Positions 53,008-62,866 are shown, numbered from the stretch's first letter. The stretch is 64,000 nucleotides of DNA from CAWCUZ01 sp963798795 (GCA_963798795.1 CAWCUZ010000001.1:1550001-1614000), one strand, 5' to 3'. Translations and numbers: made by a program. The notes: generated by a model not told the origin, from the sequence alone.

Positions 53008-53802
53008 CTACACCCATACGATCGCGACGGCCCAGACGATGAGCGCCACGCCGGCGGCGCGGCCGACCAGGACGCCGTGCGGCAGGACCTTCTCGACGAG
53101 CACCACGGCCGCGATGACGGCCACCCAGACCAGGTTCATGACGCCCGCGACGAACAGCAGCGCCATCAGGGCCCAGCAGCATCCGAGACAGAACGCGCCG
53201 TGACGCACGCCCATGACGACGGCGCCGCGAACGCCTTCGCGCCACTCAGCCATCAGAAAGCCCATCGGCGACCGGCACTTCTTCAGACACGCCTGCTTCG
53301 CGGGCAGCCACTGGTAGACGCCGGCCACGGCCAGGATGGCGGCCGCCAGGTACGGGCTGGTGCTGGCCATCATCGGCGAGAGCAGCGCGGCTTCGTGCAG
53401 CGCCAGTTGCAGCGCGGCGGCGCCGGCACTGAACAGCGTCCAGACCGCGAGGTAGCCGACCGTGAAGCCGAGCGCGGCCAGGGCGGAGCCACGACCGCCG
53501 CGGCCGCGGTGGACGCCCGTGACCAGCAGAATGGTGGGCGCCGCCGAAGGAAGCATCATCGCCGCCATCATCACGGCCCACATCACGAAGAGGAGAAACC
53601 ACTGCAGCACGGACCAGGCGTGCGGGTCGGGCATGGCCATGTCCATGCCGGGCATGTCCACGCCGGTCATCGTGCCGCCGGCCGCCACGGCGGGCATCGA
53701 CGCCGGCATCCGCAGCAGGTAGATCCAGCAGAGGAGCGTCAGCGCGGCCAGCGCCGAGGCGACGAGCGCGCGGTCCCGCCGGAGAAGCCGATCGAGCGGC
53801 AC
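53008..53802 (-). CDS. DUF2182 membrane protein
   Basis: 264 residues from a GTG that follows the DUF1326 stop directly. Six to seven TM helices are visible (ALVASALAALTLLCWIYLL, WFLLFVMWAVMMAAMMLPSA, RHGAFCLGCCWALMALLFVA). The MMAAMMLPSAAPTILLV and CLGCCWALM blocks define DUF2182. A Met/Asp/His-rich loop (TGVDMPGMDMAMPDPHAW) faces outward and looks like a soft-metal ligand. DUF2182 is commonly paired with DUF1326, as here. A role in copper or other metal handling is a guess from the residues; no function is established. Confidence 0.88.
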   Translation of the reverse strand: MPLDRLLRRDRALVASALAALTLLCWIYLLRMPASMPAVAAGGTMTGVDMPGMDMAMPDPHAWSVLQWFLLFVMWAVMMAAMMLPSAAPTILLVTGVHRGRGGRGSALAALGFTVGYLAVWTLFSAGAAALQLALHEAALLSPMMASTSPYLAAAILAVAGVYQWLPAKQACLKKCRSPMGFLMAEWREGVRGAVVMGVRHGAFCLGCCWALMALLFVAGVMNLVWVAVIAAVVLVEKVLPHGVLVGRAAGVALIVWAVAIVWV

Positions 53803-53803
53803 C

Positions 53804-54421
53804 CTACGTCTGGTTGGTCCAGTTGACCTCGGCGGCCGCCGCGTACCGGTCGGGCCAGTCCATGGCCAGGTCGCCGTACTCCGAGCGCATCGTGGACGTG
53901 GTGGAGACGTGGCCTTCCTTCCAGAAGAACCCGCCGTTCGGATACACGATGTAGACGGTCTTGTCTTCCTTGCTGACCGGGTTCTTCAACGGCGTGAACT
54001 GCATTTCGGCCACGCCGGGCGCCTTCACCGTCGACCGCACATCGTCGAGGGTGATGTCGATCGGCGTGCGGACGGGACCCTCGAATCGCGCCCACGTCTT
54101 CCCCAGGGCCTCCCACGGCATGCCGCCCAGCTTGCCCGACACGATCGACGTGAAGGCATCGGCTTGTTCGGCCGTGGCCCTGGCGTCGACGAAGAACGCG
54201 GCGTGGCCGTTTCCCTGGTGGATGGCGCCTGGATATTTCATGACGACGAGCGAGCGGACGCCGTCGAGGACGACATTGCCGACGCGTCCGTTCTGCACCT
54301 GGTACGCGATGACGAACTCGCAGAACCCTTCGTTCGGAAACCCGCCGAACTGGCAGTTGCAGCCGTGCGCGCAACTGCAGGCTTCGAGGCTCTGGGCTTT
54401 GACGCGGTAGGGGATCGGCAT
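53804..54421 (-). CDS. DUF1326 protein
   Basis: 205 residues. The N-terminus is EACSCAHGCNCQFGGFPNEG with five cysteines (15, 17, 21, 23, 34), a likely metal site, and the rest is a beta-rich domain (GHAAFFVDARATAEQADAFT, FTPLKNPVSKEDKTVYIVYP). This is the typical DUF1326 architecture. The gene overlaps or abuts the downstream DUF2182 gene, so both are made together. No signal peptide is seen, so the Cys-rich site faces the cytoplasm. Function unknown. Confidence 0.9.
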   Translation of the reverse strand: MPIPYRVKAQSLEACSCAHGCNCQFGGFPNEGFCEFVIAYQVQNGRVGNVVLDGVRSLVVMKYPGAIHQGNGHAAFFVDARATAEQADAFTSIVSGKLGGMPWEALGKTWARFEGPVRTPIDITLDDVRSTVKAPGVAEMQFTPLKNPVSKEDKTVYIVYPNGGFFWKEGHVSTTSTMRSEYGDLAMDWPDRYAAAAEVNWTNQT

Positions 54422-54567
54422 CCGCCAACGCTAGGCAAGCCGGGCGCCAGAGTCAAGAGCCCATGCCGCGGAGTCAATGCGCCGGTCCGCAGCGGTACGC
54501 CCGAGCAACAGCACGACCTGCCCGAACAACAGCCACGCGGATGGGGTCCAACCGATCAGAGGGCCAG

Positions 54568-54990
54568 ATGGCGAGTCGAGCGGTCCGCGCGTCGCTGGTC
54601 GTGACCTTCGTCACCGCGACCGCGGCGATGACGGTGGGCGCGACGCCGCTCGTGCGCCGCGCCGCGGCGCCAGGATCGATTCCTCACGTCGGCCCTCTCG
54701 ACGTCTTCGCGGCCCTCTACGACACCAGCACGTCAACCGCGACGGATCGTGCGACCTGGGGCTCGGCGGCGCGTCGGTTTGCGCGCGCGATACGATCCGA
54801 AGCCGGCGGCCACCTCGACGTCTCGCGCGCGCTGCAGGGCGCGGGCGACGAATACCTCCAGGGCGTCCTGACGCGCCGCGCCCGCTACTTCGACGGCCCC
54901 AGCGGGTCGCCGACCTGGGCCGCGCTGAGCGACTACCGGAAGGCCCACGACCCGCGCGCCGCCGCCTTCCACTTGCCAGCGGCCCACTAA
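54568..54990 (+). CDS. Small secreted hypothetical protein
   Basis: 140 residues from the ATG at 54568 (an upstream ATG at 54463 only adds an Arg-rich, unlikely leader). A signal peptide (RASLVVTFVTATAAMTVGAT, then PLVRR) is followed by a helical domain (FAALYDTSTSTATDRATWGS, ALQGAGDEYLQGVLTRRARY). No family is recognisable. It is followed after 18 bases by the BlaI-type regulator, whose operator begins 2 bases after this gene's stop, so the two may share a regulatory region. Confidence 0.55.
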   Translation: MASRAVRASLVVTFVTATAAMTVGATPLVRRAAAPGSIPHVGPLDVFAALYDTSTSTATDRATWGSAARRFARAIRSEAGGHLDVSRALQGAGDEYLQGVLTRRARYFDGPSGSPTWAALSDYRKAHDPRAAAFHLPAAH

Positions 54991-54991
54991 T

Positions 54992-55025
54992 CTGTTACAG
55001 ATCGTCACGTGACACGACGTAACAG
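54992..55025. promoter_or_regulatory. Inverted repeat CTGTTAC-N20-GTAACAG overlapping the BlaI start, likely operator
   Basis: The arms CTGTTAC (54992-54998) and GTAACAG (55019-55025) are perfect and contain the TTAC/GTAA core expected of BlaI/MecI/CopY dimers (TACA/TGTA). CGTCACGTGACACG inside the spacer is itself nearly palindromic. The GTG start codon of the regulator lies between the arms, so binding would block transcription and initiation. Confidence 0.6.
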
Positions 55026-55392
55026 TTCAACGCACCCGCTGACGACGCTTCAGCAGGCGATCCTCGACGTGCTGTGGACCGCCGGCCCGTCGACGGCCGA
55101 CCGCGTCCGCGAAGCCCTGCAGCCACGGCATCCCCTCAAGGACTCGAGCGTGCGGACGCTGCTGCGCCGGCTCGAGGTGCGCGGGCTGGTGCGTCATCGC
55201 ATCGATGGCAAGGTCTTCGTCTACGAGGCGAAGCTGCCGGCCCAGAGCGTGGCCGCCCGCGCCGTGCGGAGCCTCATCGATCGGTTCTGCGCAGGATCGA
55301 CGGAACAGTTCCTCGCCGGCATGGTCGACGAGAAGGTGCTGTCACTCGACGAGCTGCAGCGGCTCGCCCGCAAGGTGAGGAGGCAGCGGTGA
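55009..55392 (+). CDS. BlaI/MecI/CopY-family repressor
   Basis: 127 residues from the GTG at 55009. The winged helix is LTTLQQAILDVLWTAGPSTA, DRVREALQPRHPLKDSSVRT, LLRRLEVRGLVRHRIDGKVF. C-terminal helices (IDRFCAGSTEQFLAGMVDEK) form the dimer. BlaI-type repressors are released by proteolysis by their M56 partner, encoded next with a GTGA overlap. The operator overlapping its own start points to autoregulation of the BlaI-M56-ADOP unit. Confidence 0.94.
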   Translation: MTRRNSSTHPLTTLQQAILDVLWTAGPSTADRVREALQPRHPLKDSSVRTLLRRLEVRGLVRHRIDGKVFVYEAKLPAQSVAARAVRSLIDRFCAGSTEQFLAGMVDEKVLSLDELQRLARKVRRQR

Positions 55393-57827
55393 CGCCCTTC
55401 CTGGACCAGACGCTCGAGATCTCGGCCCGCGCGCTGCTGGTCGCGCTGCTCGTCGGCGGCGTGCTGCGGCTGATCCGCGTCCGCGCCCCGGCCTTGCGAC
55501 ATGCCGCCTGGACCACCGTCCTTGGCGCGATGCTCTTGATGCCGGTACTGCCGCGATTCGTGCCGGCCCTGCGCGTGCCGGTGCCCTTCCAGTTGCCGGC
55601 TGTCACGATTCAGACGCCGCCGCGCGCCGCACCGGCCGGAGCGGTCAGCGAATCAGGCGCCACGACCACCGCGACCGTCGTGACCGTGACGACGGCCGGT
55701 CGGGCGGCGCGAGCGACCGGTCCCGATTCGCGACCCGACGCGCCCGCGGCCGCCAGCCTGCCCGACTGGCGGACCATCGCGCTCGCGGCGTACCTCGCCG
55801 GCCTCGTCGTGATGCTGGCGTCTCTCGGCGTCGGCTGGCGGCGCTCGCGGGCGTTGCTCGGCCAATGCCGCCCGGTCGAGAGCGACCTCCCTCCGACCGG
55901 CCGGGTCATCGTCGTGGAATCGGCGCAGGTGGCCACGCCTGTCTCGATCGGATCGATCGCGCCGCGCATCGTCCTGCCGATCGTCTGGCGGTCGTGGCCG
56001 GAGGCCACGCTCCGCGCCGTCCTGGCGCACGAAAGCGCGCACGTCCGGCGTCGCGATCCGCTCGTCGGCCTCCTCGCGCGGGTCAATCGCGCGATCTTCT
56101 GGTTCCATCCGCTGGCCTGGTGGCTCGAACGCACGCTCGCCGCAGCCGCCGAACAGGCGTGTGACGACGAGGCGGTCGTTGCGGTGGGCCGGGGCCGGCC
56201 CTACGCCGAGGTCCTGCTCGACATGGCCGAGACCGTACGACGGAACGGCGGACGGCTGGCCTGGCAGGGCGTGGGCGTCAATGGTGGGGGCCGCCTCGGC
56301 GAACGGATCGAACGCGTGCTCCGGGCCGACGTCGTTCGCGCGGCCTCACGATGGCGCAAGGGGGCGGTCGCCACCGGCTGCGTCCTTGCGATTGGCGTGG
56401 CCATCGCATGCCAGCGTCAGGTCCCGCCGCTCCGTCCCGATCCGCAGATCGCTGCGCTGATCGCACAACAGGACGCCGACTCGGCGGCCTCCAAGACGGC
56501 GCGCGAGTTGACGGCCGATCGGACCGCCGTCCTGATGGACACCTGGCGGCGCCACCCGGACGACCTCGACACGCTCGAGACGCTGCTGCTGCACTACAGC
56601 CACGACTTCAGCGGCAAGCCGAATCCCGACAAGGACGCCATCGTGGCCATCCGGCGGCCGCTGATTCTGTGGCTCATCGAGCACCATCCCGAGAGCCCGC
56701 TGGCGGGATCGTGGGGCACGAGGATTTTCCCGTCGAGCCGCGATCCGCTGGCGGACCCGGCCGGCTACGCGCAGGCGAAAGCACTCTGGCTGTCGCAGGC
56801 CGAGGCGCACGCTGATGACGTGGCGGTCCTGAGAAACGCAGCGACGTTCCTCGAGGTGTACGACCGGCCGCTCGCTGAAGACCTGCTCTTGAAGGTCCGG
56901 TCGCTCGATCCGAAGGCCGGTGCCTCGTCGGCGCTCGGACGGCTCTACGCGATTACCGTGCTCGGGTCCAACGCCTCGATGCCGCTCAACGTCGTCCGGT
57001 CCTGGAGCCTGGCGGACGCGCACAGCGCCTACGCCGACACCGCGCGCCAGACGCTCGCGGACTCCGCCGACCCGCTGCTGCTCACCGCCGCGGCGAACTA
57101 CCTGCGGGGAACTCAGCAGAAGGGCCTCGACTTCGATCCCGAAGGCGCTCGCGCGAACCTGCCTGGAGCGTGCAGTCGCCTTCAATCCACAATACGCGCC
57201 GGCTCACATCCTTCTCGTGAGCCTCGACCATGCGGCTCGGGACAATCTGTTGTACGACCGGATCCGGCAGGTGGACCGGGAACAGCAGCCGGCGGTTGTC
57301 GCGTCGATTCCGGAAGCCGAGCGATTTGCCTTTCTCATCGACCTGATGAGCGACGACTACATGCGCGCCGAGGCCGCTGAAGGCACAGACGCTCAGAAAG
57401 CCGCGGACGGTCGGGCGCGGTCCAAGCAGTATGCGCTCGATGCCCTCGCGCTGGCCGGGCACCGGAAAGACGACCCGAACTACGGCACGGTCTACTACGC
57501 GGCGAACATCACGCTGGGCACGCTGGCCCTGCGCGAAGGCGACGTGCGCGCGGCGGTCCGCTACATGCTCGAAGCGGTCAACGCGCCGGCCACCCAGGAG
57601 CTCGAGTATGGTGCCGTCGTGCTGGAGGGCCGTCTGACGAACTACCTGCTGCGGGCCGGCGAGCGCGAATCGGTGGCGACCTACTACGAGCGCGCCGCGG
57701 CGATCCTGGACGAGCCGGGCCGATCACTATCGCCAGCAGGCCGCCAAGTATCCGCCGCGGCGAGATGCCGGAGTCGTATCAGTTCCTGGTGGCCCGGACC
57801 TGGAAGACCGACGGCGCTGGGCACTGA
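55389..57827 (+). CDS. M56 (BlaR1-type) membrane metallopeptidase with a long helical C-terminal part, frameshifted
   Basis: About 805 residues. TM helices (ARALLVALLVGGVLRLIRV; IALAAYLAGLVVMLASLGV) frame the zinc site LAHESAHVRRRD (His214, Glu215, His218) and EQACDDEAV. Instead of a penicillin-sensor domain it carries a periplasmic helical, TPR-like region (ETLLLHYSHDFSGKPNPDKD, AVLRNAATFLEVYDRPLAED). Frameshifts near 57165, 57720 and 57755 are needed to keep homology to the end at 57827 (ESYQFLVARTWKTDGAGH). It likely senses an envelope signal and cleaves the BlaI-type repressor encoded just before. Confidence 0.82.
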
Positions 57828-57838
57828 ATCGGTCGTTC

Positions 57839-60335
57839 ATGACCGACCTGCGCTACAGCCTGCGCGTGCTCGCCAAGAGCCCCGGCTTCGCGGCCGTGGC
57901 CGCGCTCGTGCTCGCGCTCGGTATCGGCCTCAACAGCGCCATCTTCTCCATTGTCACTGCGCTGTTCTTCCGGACGCTGCCGGCGTCGCATCCGGACGAA
58001 CTGGTCTACCTGTATGCGGTGACGGCCGCGCGCGGACAGGAAATCATCACGAGCCAGTACCGAATACGACTTCTTCCGCGCGCATCGCGAGGCGTTCAGC
58101 GACGTCACGACGCACTGGGGCAGATCGGTTCCGATCGCCGTGGGCGATGAGACCGAGGTGACGCACGGCGAGTTCGTCAGCGCGAACTACTTCGATGTCC
58201 TCGGCGCGGCGCCCGCCATCGGCCGCACGTTCGGGCCCGAGGCCGACGACCCGGCGAACACCGACCTCGCCGTCGTGATCAGCGACGCGCTGTGGACCCG
58301 ACGCTTCGCGCGTGATCCGAACGTCATCGGCACGAGCGTGCGGGTGCGCGACAAGGTTGCGCGGATCAGTGGGGTGATGCGGCCCGGCTTCGCCGGCCTG
58401 AGCGATCCCTGGCATCCCAGCGAGTTCTGGATGACATCAGTGGCGCTGAATGGACCGGACGCGCGGAGGTTCTCGGCCGGTCTGATCGGCCGCCTTCGTC
58501 CGGGCGTGTCGCTCCAGCGGGCCCGGACGGTCGTCACGGTTCAGACGAGCCAATGGGCCGATTTCATGGCCGGCATTTTCGGCCGGCGGCCCGCGCTCGA
58601 TCCCGAGCGGCCCAGGTTCGTGCTCTATCGCGCCGCCGACGTCCTGATGCCGTTCTTTCCTCAGACCGAGGTGATTCCGGCCCGGCTGGCCGCGGCGGTC
58701 ATCGTCGTCGTCGTGATGGTGCTGCTCATCGCCACGACCAACATCGCGGGGCTGGTGATGGCGCGCGGGGTCGCGCGCACCGGTGAACTGGCCGTGCGCC
58801 AGGCGCTCGGTGCCCGAGCCGGGCGGATCGTCCGGCAACTGCTGTCGGAGACGCTGCTGCTCTCGCTGGCCGGCGGCGCGCTCGGCCTCGTGCTCGCGAG
58901 TCTCCTGCTCGCCATCTACCGCGCCGTGACGCCGAGTCGATTCGTGCTCGGCGCGTCGCTCGACTGGCGCGTCGTGCTGGTAACGGGGGCCGTCTCCGTG
59001 GGCACGGCGCTCGTCATGGGCCTGGCGCCGGCGCTCCAGGCGATTCGCGTCGACGTGGTCAGCGCGCTTGGCGGCCTGGCAAGCGGATCGGGCCGTGTCC
59101 GTGCGCGTCTGCGGCACTGGATCGTCATCCCCCAGGTCGGCCTCTCGCTCGTCCTGCTGCTCGTTGCGGGCGTGCACGTGCGCGCGCTGATGACCATCGA
59201 AAGCGGCGGTTTCGGCTACGACACAGGCGACACGATCGTGATGAATGTCGGGTCGTGGGAACCGGCTGAGCCGCGTCTTCCGCCCGGCAGCGCCGCCGAT
59301 GCCTTGCGCCAGCAAGCCGAGCGCCAAGCCGAGCGGGCTCGCACGTTCTACCGCGAGATCTTCGACCGGGTGAAGGACATCCCGGGCGCGGCCCTGGCCG
59401 ACAGCCTGCCGGTGCGTTCGGAGCCGTCGTTCGAGGCAGTCGTCACCGAGGAGGCGTATCTCGCCGGCGGTCAGTCCGGCACGCCCGTGCTGCGCAAGAC
59501 GGTCTCACCAGGCTACTTCCGTGCTACCGGCATGTCGCTGCTGGCCGGCCGCGACTTCGACGATCGCGACACCCGCCTCACGCCGCACGCCGCCGTCATC
59601 AGCGAGAGCCTGGCGCGTGCGCTGTGGCCCACCGGCGGCGCCATCGGCCGGCGCTTCGCTTTCTACGATCCGAAGAAGCCGAATCAGAGGATTGACTGGC
59701 TCCACATGGCGGGCATCGTCAACGACGTCGATCCCATCCTGCGCGACGCGCACGACGCGGCCGTCGTGTACCTGTCACTGGGACAGGAGTACCGGCCGTC
59801 CTGGTACTACGCGGTGCTTCGCGGCACGACGCCGGCGACCGGCGTGCCTCGCCTCAAGCAGGCGGTGCTCGGTGCCGACCCGTACGCGCAGGCGTACAGC
59901 GCCCGGACGATGCGGCAGGTCGTGGCGGAGATTCTCTATCCGCGTCGTCTGGCCGCCGGCCTGCTCGCGGCGTCGGGTCTGGTGGGACTCCTGCTCGCGA
60001 GCATCGGGCTGTACGGCGTCGTGTCGTACTCCGTCGCGCAGCGGCTGCGCGAGATCGGCATCCGCGCCACGCTCGGCGCGCAGCGGCGCGATCTGATGCT
60101 GCTCGTGATCCGCGAAGGCGGCACAGTCGCGCTGTTCGGATCGCTCGCCGGCTTCGCGCTGGCCTTCACGGCGCTGCGCCTCACGGCGAACCTGGTCGGC
60201 CCGCTTCCGCGGACCGACCTCGTGGCCTTCACGGTCGCGCCGATCGCGCTCGGCGCGGTGATTCTCGCCGCCTGCTACGTCCCGGCGCGCCGCGCCGCCG
60301 GCGTCGATCCCATGGATGTGCTCCGCGGGCTGTGA
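57839..60335 (+). CDS. ADOP/MacB-type ABC transporter permease, one frameshift
   Basis: About 831 residues. The start is TDLRYSLRVLAKSPGFAAVA, then LVLALGIGLNSAIFSIVTAL. Near 58061 one extra C shifts the frame, after which EYDFFRAHREAFSDVTTHWG and DETEVTHGEFVSANYFDVLG continue seamlessly. The central bundle (TTNIAGLVMARGVARTGELA, VRQALGARAGRIVRQLLSET) and the C-terminal bundle (QRLREIGIRATLGAQRRDLM, then VDPMDVLRGL) are complete. It lies 11 bases behind the M56 gene. Regulation by BlaI/M56 in place of PadR is noteworthy. A sequencing error is the simplest reason for the shift. Confidence 0.9.
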
Positions 60336-60369
60336 AGGTCCGAAGGTTCGCCCTGGGATCCTGAGACCC

Positions 60370-61134
60370 TCAAGAGTCCCAGACGCCTGTGACGGCCTCG
60401 ATGCGTGCGTCCGTCCCGAAGGTGAAGACGTTGGTGCCGCGGCCGCGCGGCTGGCCGTCAGCGCCAGCGGCGGTCCAGTCGGCGAGCACGGTGCCCTGGC
60501 AATGGCGCACGGCGCCCTGCCGGGTGAGGCGGATGCCGGGCATGAACCGCTGCGCTGCCGCAATGTGCGGCTCGAGGTCGGCGATGCCGTCGAGGACGCT
60601 CCAGCGGTCGCGGAAGCGCACCTCGGGCGACGCGATTCGCGTCAGCGTGCGGCCGCGGCTGGCGGCATCGGGATCGGCCCAGACGTCGAACCAGGCGTCC
60701 ACCGCCGCCTCGGCGCCTGCGTGGAGCTCGTTGGCCACCACGTTGGCGAAGAGCGAGAGCTGATAGCGCCAGCCCTGCACGTGCTCGTCGCGGACGCCGG
60801 GCTCGGCGAATTCGTGCGCGAGGTGCAGCCGCGTGCCGCCGGTGGCGCGTTCGAGGCGGATCGTCACCCGCGAGCTGTCGGGCGGAATCGGCGTGCCGCT
60901 CTCGAAGCCCGTGGTGAAGACGATCCGATCGGGCGGCTCGATCTCGAGCACTCGCCCGGATGCCTCGGCTCCGTTCGGATACCGGATGAACGCGCGCCCG
61001 CCTGGCCGCGGATCGATGGTCGAGCCAGCGCCCCACCACGCTGCCCACCGGCTGCTGTCGGTGAAGTACCGGAACACGAGATCCTGCGGCGCCTGAATGA
61101 GGATGATGCGGTCCAGTCGATGCGGCAGCGTCAT
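60370..61134 (-). CDS. SRPBCC (AHSA1-like) domain fused to a SnoaL-like domain
   Basis: 254 residues. Residues 1-135 are an AHSA1/START fold (ILIQAPQDLVFRYFTDSSRW, AAWWGAGSTIDPRPGGRAFI, RLERATGGTRLHLAHEFAEP). Residues 145-254 form a NTF2/SnoaL-like cone (VDAWFDVWADPDAASRGRTL, ASPEVRFRDRWSVLDGIADL, NVFTFGTDARIEAVTGVWDS). Both halves bind hydrophobic ligands in other proteins. ArsR-SRPBCC operons are common. The ArsR gene lies 32 bases upstream on the same strand. The ligand is unknown. Confidence 0.86.
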   Translation of the reverse strand: MTLPHRLDRIILIQAPQDLVFRYFTDSSRWAAWWGAGSTIDPRPGGRAFIRYPNGAEASGRVLEIEPPDRIVFTTGFESGTPIPPDSSRVTIRLERATGGTRLHLAHEFAEPGVRDEHVQGWRYQLSLFANVVANELHAGAEAAVDAWFDVWADPDAASRGRTLTRIASPEVRFRDRWSVLDGIADLEPHIAAAQRFMPGIRLTRQGAVRHCQGTVLADWTAAGADGQPRGRGTNVFTFGTDARIEAVTGVWDS

Positions 61135-61166
61135 GGCCGTCCTTTCTGCGGTTCAGGTACCCGGCC

Positions 61167-61622
61167 TCAGGCCTCAGGCACTAGTCTTCTGTCTTCTGCC
61201 TTCTGCCTTCTGCCTTCTGCCTCTCCTTCTGCCTTCTGCCTTCTGCCTTCTGCCTTCTGCCTTCTGCCTTCTGCCTTCTGCCTTCTGCCTTCTGCCTTCT
61301 GCCTTCTCCTCGGTCCCCGCCGGCCGGCCTCGAGCTCGGCAGCCAGTTTCAGGCGCCAGAGGGCGTCGTCCCACATCTGTTCGAGCACACGTCCGACCGG
61401 CCCGAGCGCCTTGCGCCGAGCCCGGTAGAAGCGCTGGCGGCCGGCCGCCCGCGCCTCCACGAGGCCCGCCTCGGCCAGGGTCCGCAACTGGAGTGACACG
61501 GCGCCGAAGGTCACGTCCGGCATGGCCCGGCGAATCTCGCCCGCGCTCTGTTCTTCGCGCCACACCAGGCGCAGGATCTCGCGGCGGCGCGGTGAGGCGA
61601 GCAGGTCGAGGGCCGAGGGCAT
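61167..61622 (-). CDS. ArsR-family regulator with a repeat-encoded C-terminal tail
   Basis: 151 residues. The winged helix is ALDLLASPRRREILRLVWRE, SAGEIRRAMPDVTFGAVSLQ, LRTLAEAGLVEARAAGRQRF. The regular fold ends near residue 108 (LAAELEAGRRG). The remainder (RRRQKAEGRRQKAEG and so on) is the translation of the heptanucleotide array 61185-61308. Three 7-mers encode seven residues, so the frame stays open only while the unit number keeps it so. The start is defined by the palindrome at 61630-61647. It probably represses itself and the downstream SRPBCC gene. Confidence 0.87.
   Translation of the reverse strand: MPSALDLLASPRRREILRLVWREEQSAGEIRRAMPDVTFGAVSLQLRTLAEAGLVEARAAGRQRFYRARRKALGPVGRVLEQMWDDALWRLKLAAELEAGRRGPRRRQKAEGRRQKAEGRRQKAEGRRQKAEGEAEGRRQKAEDRRLVPEA
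61185..61308. repeat. Heptanucleotide array (CTTCTGC)n inside a coding sequence
   Basis: About 16 CTTCTGC units, with one shortened unit (CTCTC) near 61222, occupy the 3' part of the ArsR gene. It is the longest of the four occurrences of this 7-mer in the window and has the 7-base period typical of slipped-strand variation. Confidence 0.95.
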
Positions 61623-61629
61623 CCTGATA

Positions 61630-61647
61630 CTTTAGATTAAACTAAAA
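61630..61647. promoter_or_regulatory. Palindrome TTTAG-N6-CTAAA upstream of ArsR, likely operator
   Basis: The AT-rich stretch ACTTTAGATTAAACTAAAAT contains perfect TTTAG/CTAAA arms 9 bases before the ArsR ATG, in otherwise GC-rich DNA. Its size fits an ArsR dimer site and it may overlap the promoter. Confidence 0.5.
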
Positions 61648-61657
61648 TATACGTCAA

Positions 61658-62866
61658 CTATCGACCCTCCAGCTCCGTCACGCCGAGCTCGGAGCGCCCG
61701 TACTGCTCGATCCAGCCGCCGAAGGCGTCGCGATCCGCGCCACCCGGGTCGGGGAATGCGCGCTGGAGATCGGGACGCCGCCGATGTACCTCGAACCAGA
61801 AGCGGGCGATGCCGCGGGAATCGCCGGCGTCCCGACGCGAGGTGATCCACGCGAACCACGATCCGGCGCCCGCGGTGGCGAACGGATCGCCGAACTCGGC
61901 GCCGGCGTCGATCAGCTCGCCGTACAGCGCGCGCACGACGGCGGGAATCAGCCGGCCGTTGTCGAATCGTTCTCCCGGTCCGGGGCCTTCGGCGATCGGG
62001 CCGATGGATCGGGCGGCGCGCACGCGGTCGGCGTACACATCGAAGAGCGCCGCGGCCTCGCCGATCGCGTCCCGCCCGAGATCCGAGTGCCGGCTGATCC
62101 GCCCCGGTGCGTCCACGTCGAATCCGCTGAAGTGGACGCTGCGGAGCGGACCGCCGCCGGCCCGCCATCGCCCGTTCACCAGCCGGACGTCCCGCTCCGG
62201 AAGGTTCCAGTACGCCACGTTGACGCCCGCATCCCGCAGGACCTCGACGTCGGCGAAGCCGCCGGGCACGAGGTTCAGCCAGGCCTGGTCCTCGTGCAGT
62301 CCCGCCGCCAGATCCAGCCGGCAGTGCGTGCGCACCCGGTCCTGCCACCATCGCAGCATCGCGCGGGCGGAGGCGGAGTTGCTCACCGCGACGCAGCCGG
62401 CGTTGAACGCGCCGGCGCGCACGACCCGCAGTTCCCGCGCCGCCCCGCCGGCCTTCTCCGGCACGAGACGATGGGGCGTGAGCGTGATGGCGGCGGGCCC
62501 TGGCGGCTCGAGCAGGGGTGTCAGATCGTCGAGCACGAGCGTGTCCGCGTCCAGAAAGACGGCGCGATCGAAGCCGCGGTCGAGCATCCACTCGAGCAGG
62601 AAGGGCTTGAGGGCGATGACGAATCGGTCGAGCGAGTACCGAAAGCGCAGCCGCGGCAGGTCGGGAATCCCGAGCTCGGTCGCATCGGCCGTGCGGAACG
62701 GCTCCGCGGGCGCGGGCGCGCCAGCCGGCTGATCGGGCAGCACGACGACATACGGCATGCCGGCGTGCCGGTCGGCCAGCGACCCGCCGAGCACGCGGGC
62801 ATGCGGCAGGAACCTCCGGCTCGCGATGGTTGCGACCGCCACCCCTCCGGACGGGGCCCGGTTCAT
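61658..62866 (-). CDS. Putative GT8-like glycosyltransferase
   Basis: 402 residues. VAVATIASRRFLPHARVLGG starts a GT-A fold. LKPFLLEWMLDRGFDRAVFL, then DADTLVLDDL gives the D-x-D (Asp106, Asp108) that binds metal and nucleotide sugar. RVVRAGAFNAGCVAVSNSAS and AGLHEDQAWLNLVPG match the later GT8 blocks. It transfers a sugar to an unknown acceptor in the cytoplasm. A stop of an upstream, same-family gene overlaps its start (ATGA), so the two are an operon. The last 150 residues are not recognisable. Confidence 0.8.
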   Translation of the reverse strand: MNRAPSGGVAVATIASRRFLPHARVLGGSLADRHAGMPYVVVLPDQPAGAPAPAEPFRTADATELGIPDLPRLRFRYSLDRFVIALKPFLLEWMLDRGFDRAVFLDADTLVLDDLTPLLEPPGPAAITLTPHRLVPEKAGGAARELRVVRAGAFNAGCVAVSNSASARAMLRWWQDRVRTHCRLDLAAGLHEDQAWLNLVPGGFADVEVLRDAGVNVAYWNLPERDVRLVNGRWRAGGGPLRSVHFSGFDVDAPGRISRHSDLGRDAIGEAAALFDVYADRVRAARSIGPIAEGPGPGERFDNGRLIPAVVRALYGELIDAGAEFGDPFATAGAGSWFAWITSRRDAGDSRGIARFWFEVHRRRPDLQRAFPDPGGADRDAFGGWIEQYGRSELGVTELEGR

